Shown one piece after another: positions 7,517 to 15,616 of a stretch of DNA of 64,000 bases. Source of the stretch: Streptomyces cellulosae (lineage in GTDB: Bacteria; Actinomycetota; Actinomycetes; Streptomycetales; Streptomycetaceae); assembly GCF_000721105.1 (NCBI RefSeq), contig NZ_JOEV01000012.1, positions 124,001 to 188,000 on the forward strand, written 5' to 3'. Both the position numbers and the translations under genes were made by a program. The stretch's first letter is position 1. Every line of letters starts with the position of its first letter. The notes beneath the pieces were generated by a model that was given only the letters and a program-made list of their open reading frames with translations, was not told where the DNA came from and made no database searches.

Positions 7517-8557
7517 ATGCCAGAGCAGTCCCCTCGTCCCAAACGTCGCGGTCGCCTCTTCCGTTGCGGGGCGGCCTTCGTGGTCCTGTGCGCAGTCGCC
7601 GGCTATCTCGTGGTGCAGTACGTCACCGGAGGCGGGAACACACCGGGATGCAAGGTCGTCTCGGGCGGGAGTGCGGCGGCGACGTACGAGTTCACCCCGG
7701 AGCAGGCGGTGAACGCGGCGACGATCGCGGCCGTGGGCACCGGCCGCGGGATGCCCGAGCGGGCGGTGACGATAGCGCTCGCGACCGCGCTCCAGGAGTC
7801 GGGTCTGCGCAACATCGACCACGGCGACCGTGACTCGCTCGGCCTGTTCCAGCAGCGGCCCTCGCAGGGCTGGGGCACCCCGCGGGAGATCATGGACCCG
7901 GCGTACGCGGCGGGTGTCTTCTACAAGCACCTGGCCAAGGTGCCGGACTACACGGACCTTCCGCTGACGGTCGCCGCGCAGCGCGTGCAGCGCAGCGGCT
8001 TCCCGACGGCGTACGCCAAGCACGAGTCGGACGCCACCCTGCTCGCCGCCGCCCTCACCGGGCAGTCGGCGGCCACGCTGACCTGTGAGGGGCGCCCGGC
8101 CGCCACCCGGGCCGCCGGTCCGGACGCGGTGCGCTCCGCCCTCGTACGGGACTTCGGACGGGACGTGCTGGAGCCGGCCGCCGCCGAGGTGGGCGCCACG
8201 TCGACGCCGTCGCCCACGCCGACGCCCTCCGCGAACGCCACCGGCGACGGCGGCCGGACCGTGACGCTGCCGGTGACCGCCGACCGGGCAGAGCAGGGTT
8301 CCGGCCGCAGCCTGCGCGAGCGCGGCTGGCAGCTGGCCCACTGGGCGGTCGCCAACGCCTCCGTCCTGCACATCGAACGCGTCTCGTACGCCGGCCGGCA
8401 GTGGGTCGCGGGGAACACCGACAGCCGGTGGCGTCCGGAGGACACGGCGGACTCGGCCGGCGCGGAGAAGCAGCCGGAGAAGACAGACACGGCGGACGAG
8501 GCGGCCAGGACGGCGAACGAGGATGTGGGCGCGGTCCGGATCGTGACTGCACAGTAG
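7517..8557 (+). CDS. Membrane-anchored protein with a lysozyme-like domain
   Basis: A 346-residue protein. A basic N-terminus (PKRRGRLFR) precedes one transmembrane helix (CGAAFVVLCAVAGYLVVQYV, residues 17-36), leaving the rest outside the cell. Residues 60-135 resemble the actinobacterial lysozyme-like fold: ALATALQESGLRNIDHGDRD, with a Glu in the position of a catalytic acid, then SLGLFQQRPSQGWG. The C-terminal third is Pro/Ser/Thr-rich and then charged. Peptidoglycan cleavage is plausible but unproven; databases often mislabel this family as heavy metal transporters. It is divergent from dapE. A GTG at 7511 would add two residues. Confidence 0.75.
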   Translation: MPEQSPRPKRRGRLFRCGAAFVVLCAVAGYLVVQYVTGGGNTPGCKVVSGGSAAATYEFTPEQAVNAATIAAVGTGRGMPERAVTIALATALQESGLRNIDHGDRDSLGLFQQRPSQGWGTPREIMDPAYAAGVFYKHLAKVPDYTDLPLTVAAQRVQRSGFPTAYAKHESDATLLAAALTGQSAATLTCEGRPAATRAAGPDAVRSALVRDFGRDVLEPAAAEVGATSTPSPTPTPSANATGDGGRTVTLPVTADRAEQGSGRSLRERGWQLAHWAVANASVLHIERVSYAGRQWVAGNTDSRWRPEDTADSAGAEKQPEKTDTADEAARTANEDVGAVRIVTAQ

Positions 8558-8828
8558 TGCGGGGGCCCACCCGGACGGGTTACGTCCGCCGGGTTCGGGC
8601 GGGGGTGTGCGCAGGTTTTCGGCCCGTCACCCCCTGCCGGTGAAACCCTTGGGAGCACAGGGACGTAAGGATTCGGCGCATTTCGGACCGGGTGCCCTTT
8701 GCCCGTTTTCATCCGGAGCCGATAATGCGACACATTGCCAACTCTTTACGTTGGTTCTCCGCAACCTTCCCGGGCTTCGAGCGGTAATCACGGCGTCTGA
8801 GATCGTTTCCTCCCGTCAAAGGAGCAAC

Positions 8829-9275
8829 ATGTCCCTCCCCCTGACCCGACGGATCGCCCGTGCCGCGCTGCTCGTCGCTGCGGGAGCGGCTGCCGGGGTC
8901 GGTGCGGCCGGCTCCGCCAGTGCGGCCCCCGAGCTGCCCACCGCCCCGAACCTCGGTGGGCTGACCGCCCTGGACGGGGCGAACGTCGGCGACACCGTCG
9001 ACGGTGCGGCGCAGAAGCTGACCGGCACCGCGGGTGACACCGGCGGCAAGGCCGTGACGAAGGCGGTGCCGACCGTGGGCAAGACCGGCGGCAAGGCCGT
9101 GAAGAAAGCGGCGCCCGCGGTGCAGAAGGCGGCGGGTGACGCGGCGGGCTCCGCCGGGAACCTCGTCGGCGACGCGTCGAAGGCGACGAAGGGCGGCCTG
9201 CCGACGGACTCCCTGACCAAGGGCGGCCTCCCGTCGACCGGCCAGCTGCCGGTGAAGGGCCTCCCGCTCGGCTGA
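8829..9275 (+). CDS. Small secreted Ala/Gly/Lys-rich protein
   Basis: 148 residues. A clear Sec signal peptide (ARAALLVAAGAAAGVGAAG, cleavage near SASA-AP) is followed by a low-complexity mature part. That part has repeated GGKAV(T/K)KA(V/A)P motifs and ends in GGLP segments (GGLPTDSLTKGGLPSTGQLP). AAAGGAG lies 6 bp before the ATG. No catalytic motif is visible. The family is common in Streptomyces, sometimes labelled ATP-binding protein without a nucleotide-binding motif. A cell-wall structural or surface role is a guess. The 5' leader is long (about 270 bp to the previous gene). Confidence 0.75.
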   Translation: MSLPLTRRIARAALLVAAGAAAGVGAAGSASAAPELPTAPNLGGLTALDGANVGDTVDGAAQKLTGTAGDTGGKAVTKAVPTVGKTGGKAVKKAAPAVQKAAGDAAGSAGNLVGDASKATKGGLPTDSLTKGGLPSTGQLPVKGLPLG

Positions 9276-9299
9276 CATCGGCTCGTCCCGTGGGTACGG

Positions 9300-9333
9300 C
9301 GGCGGGGCCCGGGTTTCCCCCCGGGCCCCGCCG
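9300..9333. terminator. Strong terminator after the small secreted protein gene
   Basis: A perfect 13-bp stem GGCGGGGCCCGGG/CCCGGGCCCCGCC (9301-9313 with 9320-9332), extended by one C-G pair, with a 6-base loop. It lies 25 bp after the stop at 9275 and between convergent genes. Confidence 0.8.
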
Positions 9334-9349
9334 TTTCGCATGTGCCGAC

Positions 9350-9431
9350 GCCGTTCCGCGCGTCTCCGCCGTTCCGCGCGTCTCCGCCGTTCCGTGCGTA
9401 TCCGCCGTTCCGCGCGTCTCCGCCGTTTCGG
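9350..9431. repeat. Four 18-bp tandem repeats plus a partial fifth
   Basis: Units of GCCGTTCCGCGCGTCTCC start at 9350, 9368, 9386 and 9404, with a diverged partial copy from 9422. The array fills the gap between the terminator at 9300-9333 and the dapC stop at 9438. Confidence 0.85.
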
Positions 9432-9437
9432 TCGCGC

Positions 9438-10532
9438 CTACTTCAGCCGCTCCACGGCGGCCCGCACCCGCTCGTCCGTCGCCGTCAGCGCCACGCGGAC
9501 GAATCTCGCGCCGGCCTCGCCGTAGAAGTCGCCCGGCGCCACCAGGATGCCCAGCTCGGCCAGGTGCGCCACGGTTTCCCAGCAGGACTCGTCCCGCGTG
9601 GCCCACAGGTAGAGGCTCGCCTCGCTGTGCTCGATGCGGAAGCCGTGGTCGAGCAGGGCCTCGCGCAGCAGGGCGCGGCGGGCCGTGTACCGCTCGCGCT
9701 GCTCGTGGACGTGGGTGTCGTCGCCGAGGGCCGCCACGACCGCCGCCTGGGTCGGTGCCGGGGTCATCATGCCGCCGTGCTTGCGGATCTCCAGCAGAGG
9801 TGCCAGGACGGCCGGGTCGCCCGCGAGGAACGCGGCCCGGTAGCCGGCCAGGTTGGAGCGCTTGGAGAGGGAGTGGACCGCGACGATGCCCTCGTACGAG
9901 CCGCCGTTCACGTCCGGGTGCAGCACCGAGACCGGGTCGGCCTCCCAGCCCAGCTCCAGGTAGCACTCGTCGGAGAAGAGCAGGACGCCGTGCTCACGCG
10001 CCCAGGCGACGATCCGGGTCAGCTCGTCCTTCGCCAGGACCCGGCCCGTCGGGTTGGACGGCGAGTTGAGCCAGAGCAGCTTCAGGCCGGCCGGGTCCAG
10101 TCGCGTCGGGTCGTCGTAGACCTCGTGCTCCGCGCGGGCGAGGCGGGCGCCGACCTCGTAGGTCGGGTAGGCCAGGCGCGGGTGGGCCACCCGGTCGCCG
10201 GGGCCGAGGCCCAGCTGGGTGGGGAGCCAGGCGACGAGTTCCTTGGAGCCGACGATCGGCAGAACGTGCCGGTGGGTGACCTCGCGGGCGCCCAGGCGGC
10301 GCTCCAGCCAGCCGGTGATCGCGTCACGCAGCGCGGGGGTACCCCAGACCGTCGGGTAGCCGGGCGAGTCCGCCGCGTCGACGAGCGCCTTCTGGATCAG
10401 GTCGGGCACCGGGTCGACCGGGGTGCCGACGGACAGATCGACGATGCCGTCCGGGTGCGCGGAGGCCGTCGTCTTGTACGGCGCCAGCTTGTCCCAGGGG
10501 AAGGCGGGCAGGCGGTCGGAGACTGCGGACAC
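9438..10532 (-). CDS. dapC: N-succinyldiaminopimelate aminotransferase
   Basis: A 364-residue class I/II PLP aminotransferase of the actinobacterial DapC type. It transfers an amino group from glutamate to N-succinyl-2-amino-6-ketopimelate, one step before DapE. PLP-site residues are visible: the LNSPSNPTGRV loop, the LFSDECYLELGW Asp/Tyr segment, and the Schiff-base lysine in HSLSKRSNLAGYR. The start is GTG with only a weak ribosome site. It lies downstream of the ferredoxin gene on the same strand but separated by a long hairpin, so the two are probably only partly co-transcribed. Order and pairing match Rv1177-Rv1178. Confidence 0.92.
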   Translation of the reverse strand: MSAVSDRLPAFPWDKLAPYKTTASAHPDGIVDLSVGTPVDPVPDLIQKALVDAADSPGYPTVWGTPALRDAITGWLERRLGAREVTHRHVLPIVGSKELVAWLPTQLGLGPGDRVAHPRLAYPTYEVGARLARAEHEVYDDPTRLDPAGLKLLWLNSPSNPTGRVLAKDELTRIVAWAREHGVLLFSDECYLELGWEADPVSVLHPDVNGGSYEGIVAVHSLSKRSNLAGYRAAFLAGDPAVLAPLLEIRKHGGMMTPAPTQAAVVAALGDDTHVHEQRERYTARRALLREALLDHGFRIEHSEASLYLWATRDESCWETVAHLAELGILVAPGDFYGEAGARFVRVALTATDERVRAAVERLK

Positions 10533-10564
10533 GTTCTCGGGCTCACTTTCGTCAGTACGGCAAA

Positions 10565-10620
10565 CGCCTCGGTCCCGTACGGCGATCAGGCGAGTGATCG
10601 GGTCGTACGGGACCGAGGCG
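10565..10620 (-). terminator. Long hairpin between ferredoxin and dapC genes
   Basis: A perfect 16-bp inverted repeat (10565-10580 CGCCTCGGTCCCGTAC with 10605-10620), with an inner CGATCA/TGATCG pairing (10583-10588 with 10595-10600). It sits just after the ferredoxin stop, so it probably ends or attenuates that transcript before dapC. Confidence 0.7.
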
Positions 10621-10638
10621 GCACGGTGCCGGCCGCTC

Positions 10639-10959
10639 TTACTGGTTCTGCGGCGGCAACGCGGCGATGAAGGGGTGGTCGCGCTCGATCAGACCCAGCT
10701 TGCTGGCTCCGCCGGGCGAGCCCAGCTCGTCGAAGAACTCGACGTTCGCCTTGTAGTAGTCCTTCCACTCCTCGGGAGTGTCGTCTTCGTAGAAGATCGC
10801 CTCGACCGGGCAGACCGGCTCACAGGCACCACAGTCGACGCATTCGTCCGGGTGGATGTACAAGGACCGCTGGCCCTCGTAGATGCAGTCGACCGGGCAC
10901 TCCTCAATGCACGCCTTGTCCTTGACGTCGACACAAGGCTGCGCGATGACGTAGGTCAC
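10639..10959 (-). CDS. fdxA: 7Fe ferredoxin, FdxA/FdxC type
   Basis: A 106-residue Fe4S4/Fe3S4 ferredoxin, a small soluble electron carrier. Two cluster motifs are visible. The first is CVDVKDKACIEECPVDC, whose spacing is typical of a 3Fe-4S cluster that shares ligands with the second. The second is CVDCGACEPVCPVEAI, a full CxxCxxCxxxCP 4Fe-4S motif. The C-terminal tail (EEWKDYYKANVEFFDEL) is the usual one for actinobacterial seven-iron ferredoxins, which serve P450s and other oxygenases. The start is GTG. It is divergent from a GNAT gene and upstream of dapC. Confidence 0.95.
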   Translation of the reverse strand: MTYVIAQPCVDVKDKACIEECPVDCIYEGQRSLYIHPDECVDCGACEPVCPVEAIFYEDDTPEEWKDYYKANVEFFDELGSPGGASKLGLIERDHPFIAALPPQNQ

Positions 10960-11100
10960 GCTGTCGTTCCTCCTCGATAGGGCGCTGGCGAGCCGTCTTC
11001 AGGCTCCGCCACCTGGCGCGCGGGAGCGCGGCGTCGTCGATGCCCGCCCCTAGTATCTCCGTTCTTGGGCATGATCCGAACAGGAGGGGTGAACTGACCT

Positions 11101-12174
11101 GTGGAAATCTCTGCGACGGGACGCCTCGTGGTCCGTATCTCCGCAGCTGACGTGGGTAAACGGGTGTCCGTCCGGCGCCTGGACGAGTCCGGCGGCACGG
11201 GCGAGAAGTTCACCGACACGGTGGGTGTTCTCACATCATGGGACAAGGGTGTGCTGCTGATCACGCGCCGGGACGGCCAAAGTGTCCGCATTCCGGAATC
11301 CGCGCTGGTCGCGGGCAAGGTCGTCCCGCCGGCCCCGGCCCGCCGGCGCGGCCCCGCGGCCTCCTACGAGGAACTGGCGCGCGTCGCGGCCCGGGCCTGG
11401 CGGCCGGTGGAGAGCGAGCGGCTGGGCGACTGGGAGCTGCGGGCGGCAGTGCAGGAGGGGCCGCGCGAAGCGCGTCCGTGGGAGGCGGTGGTCGGGCGAC
11501 GGGAGGGCTTCACGCGCCGGGCGAACTCGGTGCTGCCGCTCGGCGACCCGGGCCTGCCGCTCGACGAGGCCCTGACCGTCGTACGGCAGTGGTACGGCGA
11601 CCGTGGCCTGCCCGCCTACGTGCAGACGGCGACGGGCGCGGAGGGCACGCAGGAGCTGCTGGGCGCGGAGCTGGAGCGGCGGGGCTGGATACGGGAGGTG
11701 ACGGCCGAGCTGTGGACCGGGGCCCTCGCGCCGGTCGCGGATCGGGGTGAGCCTGGAGGGGTGGTGCTCTCGCGCCGGGCGGACGAGGCGTGGCTCGCGC
11801 GCTATCAGCGCAAGGGGGGGAGTGAGGTGGCCTTGCAGGTACTGGGAAGCGGGCCTTCGGTGTGGTTCGCCGCGGTGCCGGGCGCGTCGGAGAGCGCGGC
11901 CCCCGCTGCCATCGGGCGGTGTGTCGTCGACGGGCGGTGGGCCGGCTTCGCGGCCGTCGAGGTGGATCCGGAGCAGCGGCGGCGCGGGCTGGCCACCACC
12001 GTGATGGCCGCGCTGGCCCGGCGGGCGCTCGACGAGGGTGCCTCGGCGGCGTGGCTGCAGGTCGAGACGGACAACGCGGGGGCGCGGGCGCTGTACGCCG
12101 GGATGGGGTTCTCGGCGCATCACGCGTACCACCACTACCGCGCACCCGGAACTGTCGAGAACGGGCGGTACTGA
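11101..12174 (+). CDS. GNAT family N-acetyltransferase with an extra N-terminal domain
   Basis: 357 residues, about twice the length of a single GNAT domain. The C-terminal 100 residues carry the acetyl-CoA pyrophosphate-binding loop (VDPEQRRRGLATTVMAAL) and the ARALYAGMGFSAHHAYHHYR tail. Residues 1-65 form a small beta-rich, possibly SH3-like region (DVGKRVSVRRLDESGG, then WDKGVLLITRRDGQSVRIP). The middle part looks like a degenerate second GNAT domain. The start is GTG with AGGAGGGG upstream. Substrate unknown. It is followed after 26 bp by the transglutaminase-like gene, so a two-gene operon is likely. Confidence 0.85.
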   Translation: MEISATGRLVVRISAADVGKRVSVRRLDESGGTGEKFTDTVGVLTSWDKGVLLITRRDGQSVRIPESALVAGKVVPPAPARRRGPAASYEELARVAARAWRPVESERLGDWELRAAVQEGPREARPWEAVVGRREGFTRRANSVLPLGDPGLPLDEALTVVRQWYGDRGLPAYVQTATGAEGTQELLGAELERRGWIREVTAELWTGALAPVADRGEPGGVVLSRRADEAWLARYQRKGGSEVALQVLGSGPSVWFAAVPGASESAAPAAIGRCVVDGRWAGFAAVEVDPEQRRRGLATTVMAALARRALDEGASAAWLQVETDNAGARALYAGMGFSAHHAYHHYRAPGTVENGRY

Positions 12175-12200
12175 TCGCCGTGAGAGGGCACCAGCCTGCT

Positions 12201-13052
12201 ATGCGTCCCCCCTACCCGCCACCCCCGGAACGCTCCGCGGAACTGCGCCGGCGGTTCGCCGAAGAGGCCCGCTCGGAGCGGCCCGACCTGTCCACGTTGT
12301 GTCTGCTGGTGGGCGCGGAGGCGGACGGGACGCTGGACGAGGCCGGTATGGACGCCGCGCAGATCGAGCTGGACGAGCTGGCCGGACAGCTGCCGTTCCG
12401 GCCCGGCGGGCCGCGCTCCTGGGCGGTGGCGCTGTGCGAGCTGCTCGGGGAGCGGTGCGGGTATCGCGGCTCGGCCGCGGACTATCAGCGGCTGGAGTCG
12501 TCGTTGCTGCACGAGGTGCTGCGGCGGCGGCGCGGGCTGCCGATCCTGCTGTCGGTGGTGTGGCTGGAGGTGGCGCGGCGGGCGGGGGCGCCGGTGTACG
12601 GGGTGGCGCTCCCCGGGCACTTCGTCGTCGGGTTCGGGGAGCAGGACGAGCAGGTGCTCGCCGACCCCTTCGACGGGGGGCGGGTGCTGACCGGTGCCGA
12701 CGCCGAGGTGCTGGTCGCGGGGGCCACGGGAACGGCGTTGCAGCCGTCGATGCTGCGGCCCGCGGCGCCGCTGGAGGTGGTGTCGCGGATCCTGAACAAC
12801 GTGCGGGCCTGGGCCGCGGCTCGGCCGGAGCGGTCGGATGTGTCGTTGTGGGCCGTGGAGCTGGCGTTGTTGTTGCCTTCTCATCCGGCCCGGCTGCGGT
12901 ACGAGCGGGCGCAGGTGCTGGTGCAGCGGGGGGACTTCGTGGCGGGGGCGGTGGAGTTGGAGGCGTACGCGGAGGTCGTGGCCGCGGTGGATGAGCCGGG
13001 GGCGGCGCAGGTGCGCGAGCAGGCCCGTGCGGCTCGGGCCTTGTTGAACTGA
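12201..13052 (+). CDS. Transglutaminase-like (SirB1/Transglut_core2) protein
   Basis: 283 residues. The N-terminal ERPDLSTLCLLVGAEADG and the core LLHEVLRRRRGLPILLSVVW then VYGVALPGHFVVGF match the Transglut_core2 (SirB1, DUF1347-like) domain. The cysteine typical of active transglutaminases is not visible at the usual position; the His (PGHFVVG) and Asp (LADPFDGG) are. The C-terminal 90 residues look like a TPR-type helical region (ARLRYERAQVLVQRGDFVAG). Its function is not established in the family. The ATG at 12201 follows GAGAGGG; an in-frame GTG at 12180 would add seven residues. Confidence 0.8.
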   Translation: MRPPYPPPPERSAELRRRFAEEARSERPDLSTLCLLVGAEADGTLDEAGMDAAQIELDELAGQLPFRPGGPRSWAVALCELLGERCGYRGSAADYQRLESSLLHEVLRRRRGLPILLSVVWLEVARRAGAPVYGVALPGHFVVGFGEQDEQVLADPFDGGRVLTGADAEVLVAGATGTALQPSMLRPAAPLEVVSRILNNVRAWAAARPERSDVSLWAVELALLLPSHPARLRYERAQVLVQRGDFVAGAVELEAYAEVVAAVDEPGAAQVREQARAARALLN

Positions 13053-13071
13053 GCCCCGCGCCGCTCAGGGG

Positions 13072-13686
13072 CTACAACCACCCCTTCTCCCTCGCGATCC
13101 TCACCGCCTCCGCGCGATTGCGTACCGCCAGCTTCTGGATCGCCGTCGAGAGGTAGTTGCGGACTGTGCCCTGGGAGAGGTGAAGGGTCGCTGCCAACTC
13201 CGCGTTCGTGGAGCCGTCCGCCGCCGCTCGGAGTATCTCGCGCTCCCTGTCCGTGAGGGGGTTCGCGCCCTCCGCCAGGGCCGCTGCGGCGAGCGTGGGG
13301 TCGATGACCCGTTCGCCGGCCAGGACCTTGCGGACCGCTTCCGCCAGTTGGGCGGCGGGGGCGTCCTTGACGAGGAAGGCGTCGGCGCCGGCTTCCATGG
13401 CGCTGCGCAGGTAGCCGGGGCGACCGAAGGTGGTGAGGACGACCAGCTTCAACTCCGGGAGTTCGCCGTGCAGTTGGGCCGCCGCCTCGATGCCCGTCGC
13501 GCCCGGCATCTCGATGTCCAGGAGGGCTACGTCCACGGCGTGGGCTCGGGCGGCGGCCAGTACCTCGTCGCCGCGGGCCACCTGGGCGACGACCTCGATG
13601 TCGTCCTCCAGGCCGAGCAGGGCGGCCAGTGCCTCGCGGACCATCGACTGGTCCTCGGCGAGCAGCACCTTGATCGTGCGGGTCAT
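13072..13686 (-). CDS. NarL/LuxR-family response regulator (DesR-like)
   Basis: A 204-residue two-component regulator. The receiver domain has acidic residues in LLAEDQSM, the phospho-acceptor Asp in VALLDIEMPG, Thr in VVLTTFG and Lys in FLVKDAP. A C-terminal LuxR helix-turn-helix follows (LTDREREILRAAADGSTNAE then LHLSQGTVRNYLSTAIQKL). Its ATG overlaps the stop of the histidine kinase gene by 4 bp. Kinase, regulator and ABC exporter form one operon, so the regulator probably controls the exporter in response to a membrane or antibiotic-like signal, as in many Gram-positive kinase/exporter modules. Confidence 0.93.
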   Translation of the reverse strand: MTRTIKVLLAEDQSMVREALAALLGLEDDIEVVAQVARGDEVLAAARAHAVDVALLDIEMPGATGIEAAAQLHGELPELKLVVLTTFGRPGYLRSAMEAGADAFLVKDAPAAQLAEAVRKVLAGERVIDPTLAAAALAEGANPLTDREREILRAAADGSTNAELAATLHLSQGTVRNYLSTAIQKLAVRNRAEAVRIAREKGWL

Positions 13687-14879
13687 GCGCCGGATCCTAC
13701 GTCGCCCGCGGGGCCGGCCGGCACGCGGGCGACGAGGCGGAAACCGTGCCGGGTCCCGGTCGCGTCCAGGGAACCGCCCGCCTTCTCCAGACGTTCGGTC
13801 AGGCCGGTCAGGCCGTTGCCGGGGCCGGAACCGGAGCCGCCGGAGCCGTTGTCCTCGACGGAGAGTTCGAGGACGGGGCCGTCGAGGGTCTGCTGCCGTA
13901 CGAGGCCGACGGTGCAACGGCGGGCGCCGCTGTGCCGTACGACGTTGGTGACCGCCTCGCGCAGGGCCCAGGCGAGGACCGACTCGCTCTCCTCGGGGAC
14001 TCCCGTGAGGTCGGGTTCGGACGGCAGGTCGGCGATGACGCCCGCCGCCGTCAGGGCGACCTGGACGCCCGCGAGTTCGGCGGACAGGCGGGGGCGGCGG
14101 TAGCCGGTGACGGCCTCGCGGACGTCGACCAGGGCCTGCCGGCTGACCTGTTCGATGTCGGCGACCTGCTGGGCGGCCTTGTCGGGGTGGGCGGGCAGCA
14201 TCCGGCCCGCGAGCTCGCTCTTGAGTGTGATCAGGGAGAGGGAGTGGCCGAGCAGGTCGTGCAGGTCCCGGGCGAGGCGCAGGCGTTCCTCGTTCGCGGC
14301 GAGTTGGGCGACCGTGGCGCGAGCCTGGCGCAACTCGACCGTGGTCCGCACGAGTTGGCGTACGCCGGTCATCGCGAACCCGATGAGCAGGACCAGGAGG
14401 AGCAGGTCGAGCGCCTCGTCCTCGCCGACGTGCAGGCCGACGAGGAGCATCGTCGCGGCGGTCAGCGGGATCGTCCAGTACGCCGTCCGCAGCGGGAGCG
14501 TGGCGCCGCAGGCGACGGAGACGTAGACGTAGAGGCCGAGCCAGTGCCGGCCGAGGGTGAGGCTCAGCAGGACGGCGAGGGCGCCGAGGACGACGATCAG
14601 GATGCCGACCCACCGGGGAGGCAGCGCCGACCTGCTCATGTTCCGGAACACCAGGGTCAGGTAGGTCCCGACGAAGGCCGCCAGGCCCAGCCAGCCGGCC
14701 ACCGTGCCGCCGGTGGTGTGGCCGCCGGAGGCGAGGTCGGTGACCGGCGAGCTGAGGAAGACGAGCCAGACGCCGATCCACAGCACCTTCGGGAGCAGCT
14801 CACGCCGGCTGCTGGGTGCCTGCCCGAGGCGCATCAACGGGAGCTCCTCGGTCGCGCGGCCTTCCTTCATGGCGCTCAC
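13683..14879 (-). CDS. Sensor histidine kinase (HisKA_3, DesK-like)
   Basis: A 398-residue membrane kinase. There are about five transmembrane segments in the first 180 residues (such as WIGVWLVFLSS and LDLLLLVLLIGFAMTG). The HisKA_3 dimerisation helix carries the phospho-acceptor His (LARDLHDLLGHSLSLI). The HATPase domain has the N box (LREAVTNVVRHSGA) and G boxes (VEDNGSGGSGSGPGNGLTGL). The GTG at 14879 gives a GTGA overlap with the permease gene, so I prefer it to the ATG at 14870. No large extracellular sensor domain is visible, which suggests intramembrane sensing, possibly of the exporter or the lipid state. Confidence 0.92.
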   Translation of the reverse strand: MSAMKEGRATEELPLMRLGQAPSSRRELLPKVLWIGVWLVFLSSPVTDLASGGHTTGGTVAGWLGLAAFVGTYLTLVFRNMSRSALPPRWVGILIVVLGALAVLLSLTLGRHWLGLYVYVSVACGATLPLRTAYWTIPLTAATMLLVGLHVGEDEALDLLLLVLLIGFAMTGVRQLVRTTVELRQARATVAQLAANEERLRLARDLHDLLGHSLSLITLKSELAGRMLPAHPDKAAQQVADIEQVSRQALVDVREAVTGYRRPRLSAELAGVQVALTAAGVIADLPSEPDLTGVPEESESVLAWALREAVTNVVRHSGARRCTVGLVRQQTLDGPVLELSVEDNGSGGSGSGPGNGLTGLTERLEKAGGSLDATGTRHGFRLVARVPAGPAGDVGSGA

Positions 14880-15616
14880 GCCTTCAGGGTGTCCTTCCGG
14901 TACAGCCAGGCCGCGCCGCCCGCGAACAGGGCGAAGGACACGGCGAGGATGGCGAGGTCCTGTACGTGCGGGGCGCGGCTCTGTTCGATGGCCTGCCCGA
15001 GGGCAGCGTACGCGTGGGTGGGCAGCCATTCGGCGATGTCCTGCAACCAGGACGGGAACGTCGTCGTCGGCATCCACAGGCCGCCGAGCATCGACAGGCC
15101 GAAGTACGTCAGCATCGTGATGGGGCGGACGGCGTCCCCGCCGGCCAGGTAGCCGATGGCGACGCCGAGTGCGGCGAAGACGAGGCTGCCGGCCCAGATC
15201 GCGCCGGTCAGCGCGAGCCACTGCCAGGCGTCCAGGCGTACGTCCTTCACGGCCGCGGCGACCACGAAGACGATGACGATGGACGGGAGGCTGACGACCG
15301 CGGCGCTCGCCGTCTTCGCGAGGACATAACCGCGCCCGGGCAGGGTGGTCAGCCTGAGCTGCCGCACCCAGCCGGACTCCCGCTCCTTGGCGATGCGCTC
15401 GCTGTTGCCCATCAGGACGGCGGTGAGGGCGCCGAAGGAGGCCATGGAGACCATCATGTACGTCGGCAGGGTCAGGCCGGTGCCGTCGACCCTGGTGGTG
15501 CCGTCGGCGTTGCCGGCGATGATCAGGAACAGGACCGACGGGTAGATCACCGAGAAGAACAGGAACTTGCGGTTGCGCAGGGCGCGGGTGAGTTCCAGCT
15601 TGATCAGGCTGTTCAC
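14876..15616 (-). CDS. ABC-2 type transporter permease
   Basis: A 246-residue integral membrane protein with six predicted helices (for example FLFFSVIYPSVLFLIIAG near the N-terminus). The conserved segment NSERIAKERESGWVRQLRLT is typical of ABC-2 exporter permeases. GTG start, overlapping the stop of the ATPase gene by 4 bp. With the ATPase upstream it forms a two-component ABC exporter of the drug or lipid type. Substrate unknown. Confidence 0.9.
   Translation of the reverse strand: MNSLIKLELTRALRNRKFLFFSVIYPSVLFLIIAGNADGTTRVDGTGLTLPTYMMVSMASFGALTAVLMGNSERIAKERESGWVRQLRLTTLPGRGYVLAKTASAAVVSLPSIVIVFVVAAAVKDVRLDAWQWLALTGAIWAGSLVFAALGVAIGYLAGGDAVRPITMLTYFGLSMLGGLWMPTTTFPSWLQDIAEWLPTHAYAALGQAIEQSRAPHVQDLAILAVSFALFAGGAAWLYRKDTLKA

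Noticed and set aside
6337..7833. 498-codon plus-strand open frame opposite dapE
   Set aside because: Covers dapE antisense and part of the lysozyme-like gene in another frame; no ribosome site or family similarity.
13072..14781. 569-codon minus-strand frame that spans the response regulator and antisense of the kinase frame
   Set aside because: Only the last 204 codons are a response regulator. The upstream part is the kinase gene read in the wrong frame, and the regulator's own ATG overlaps the kinase stop.
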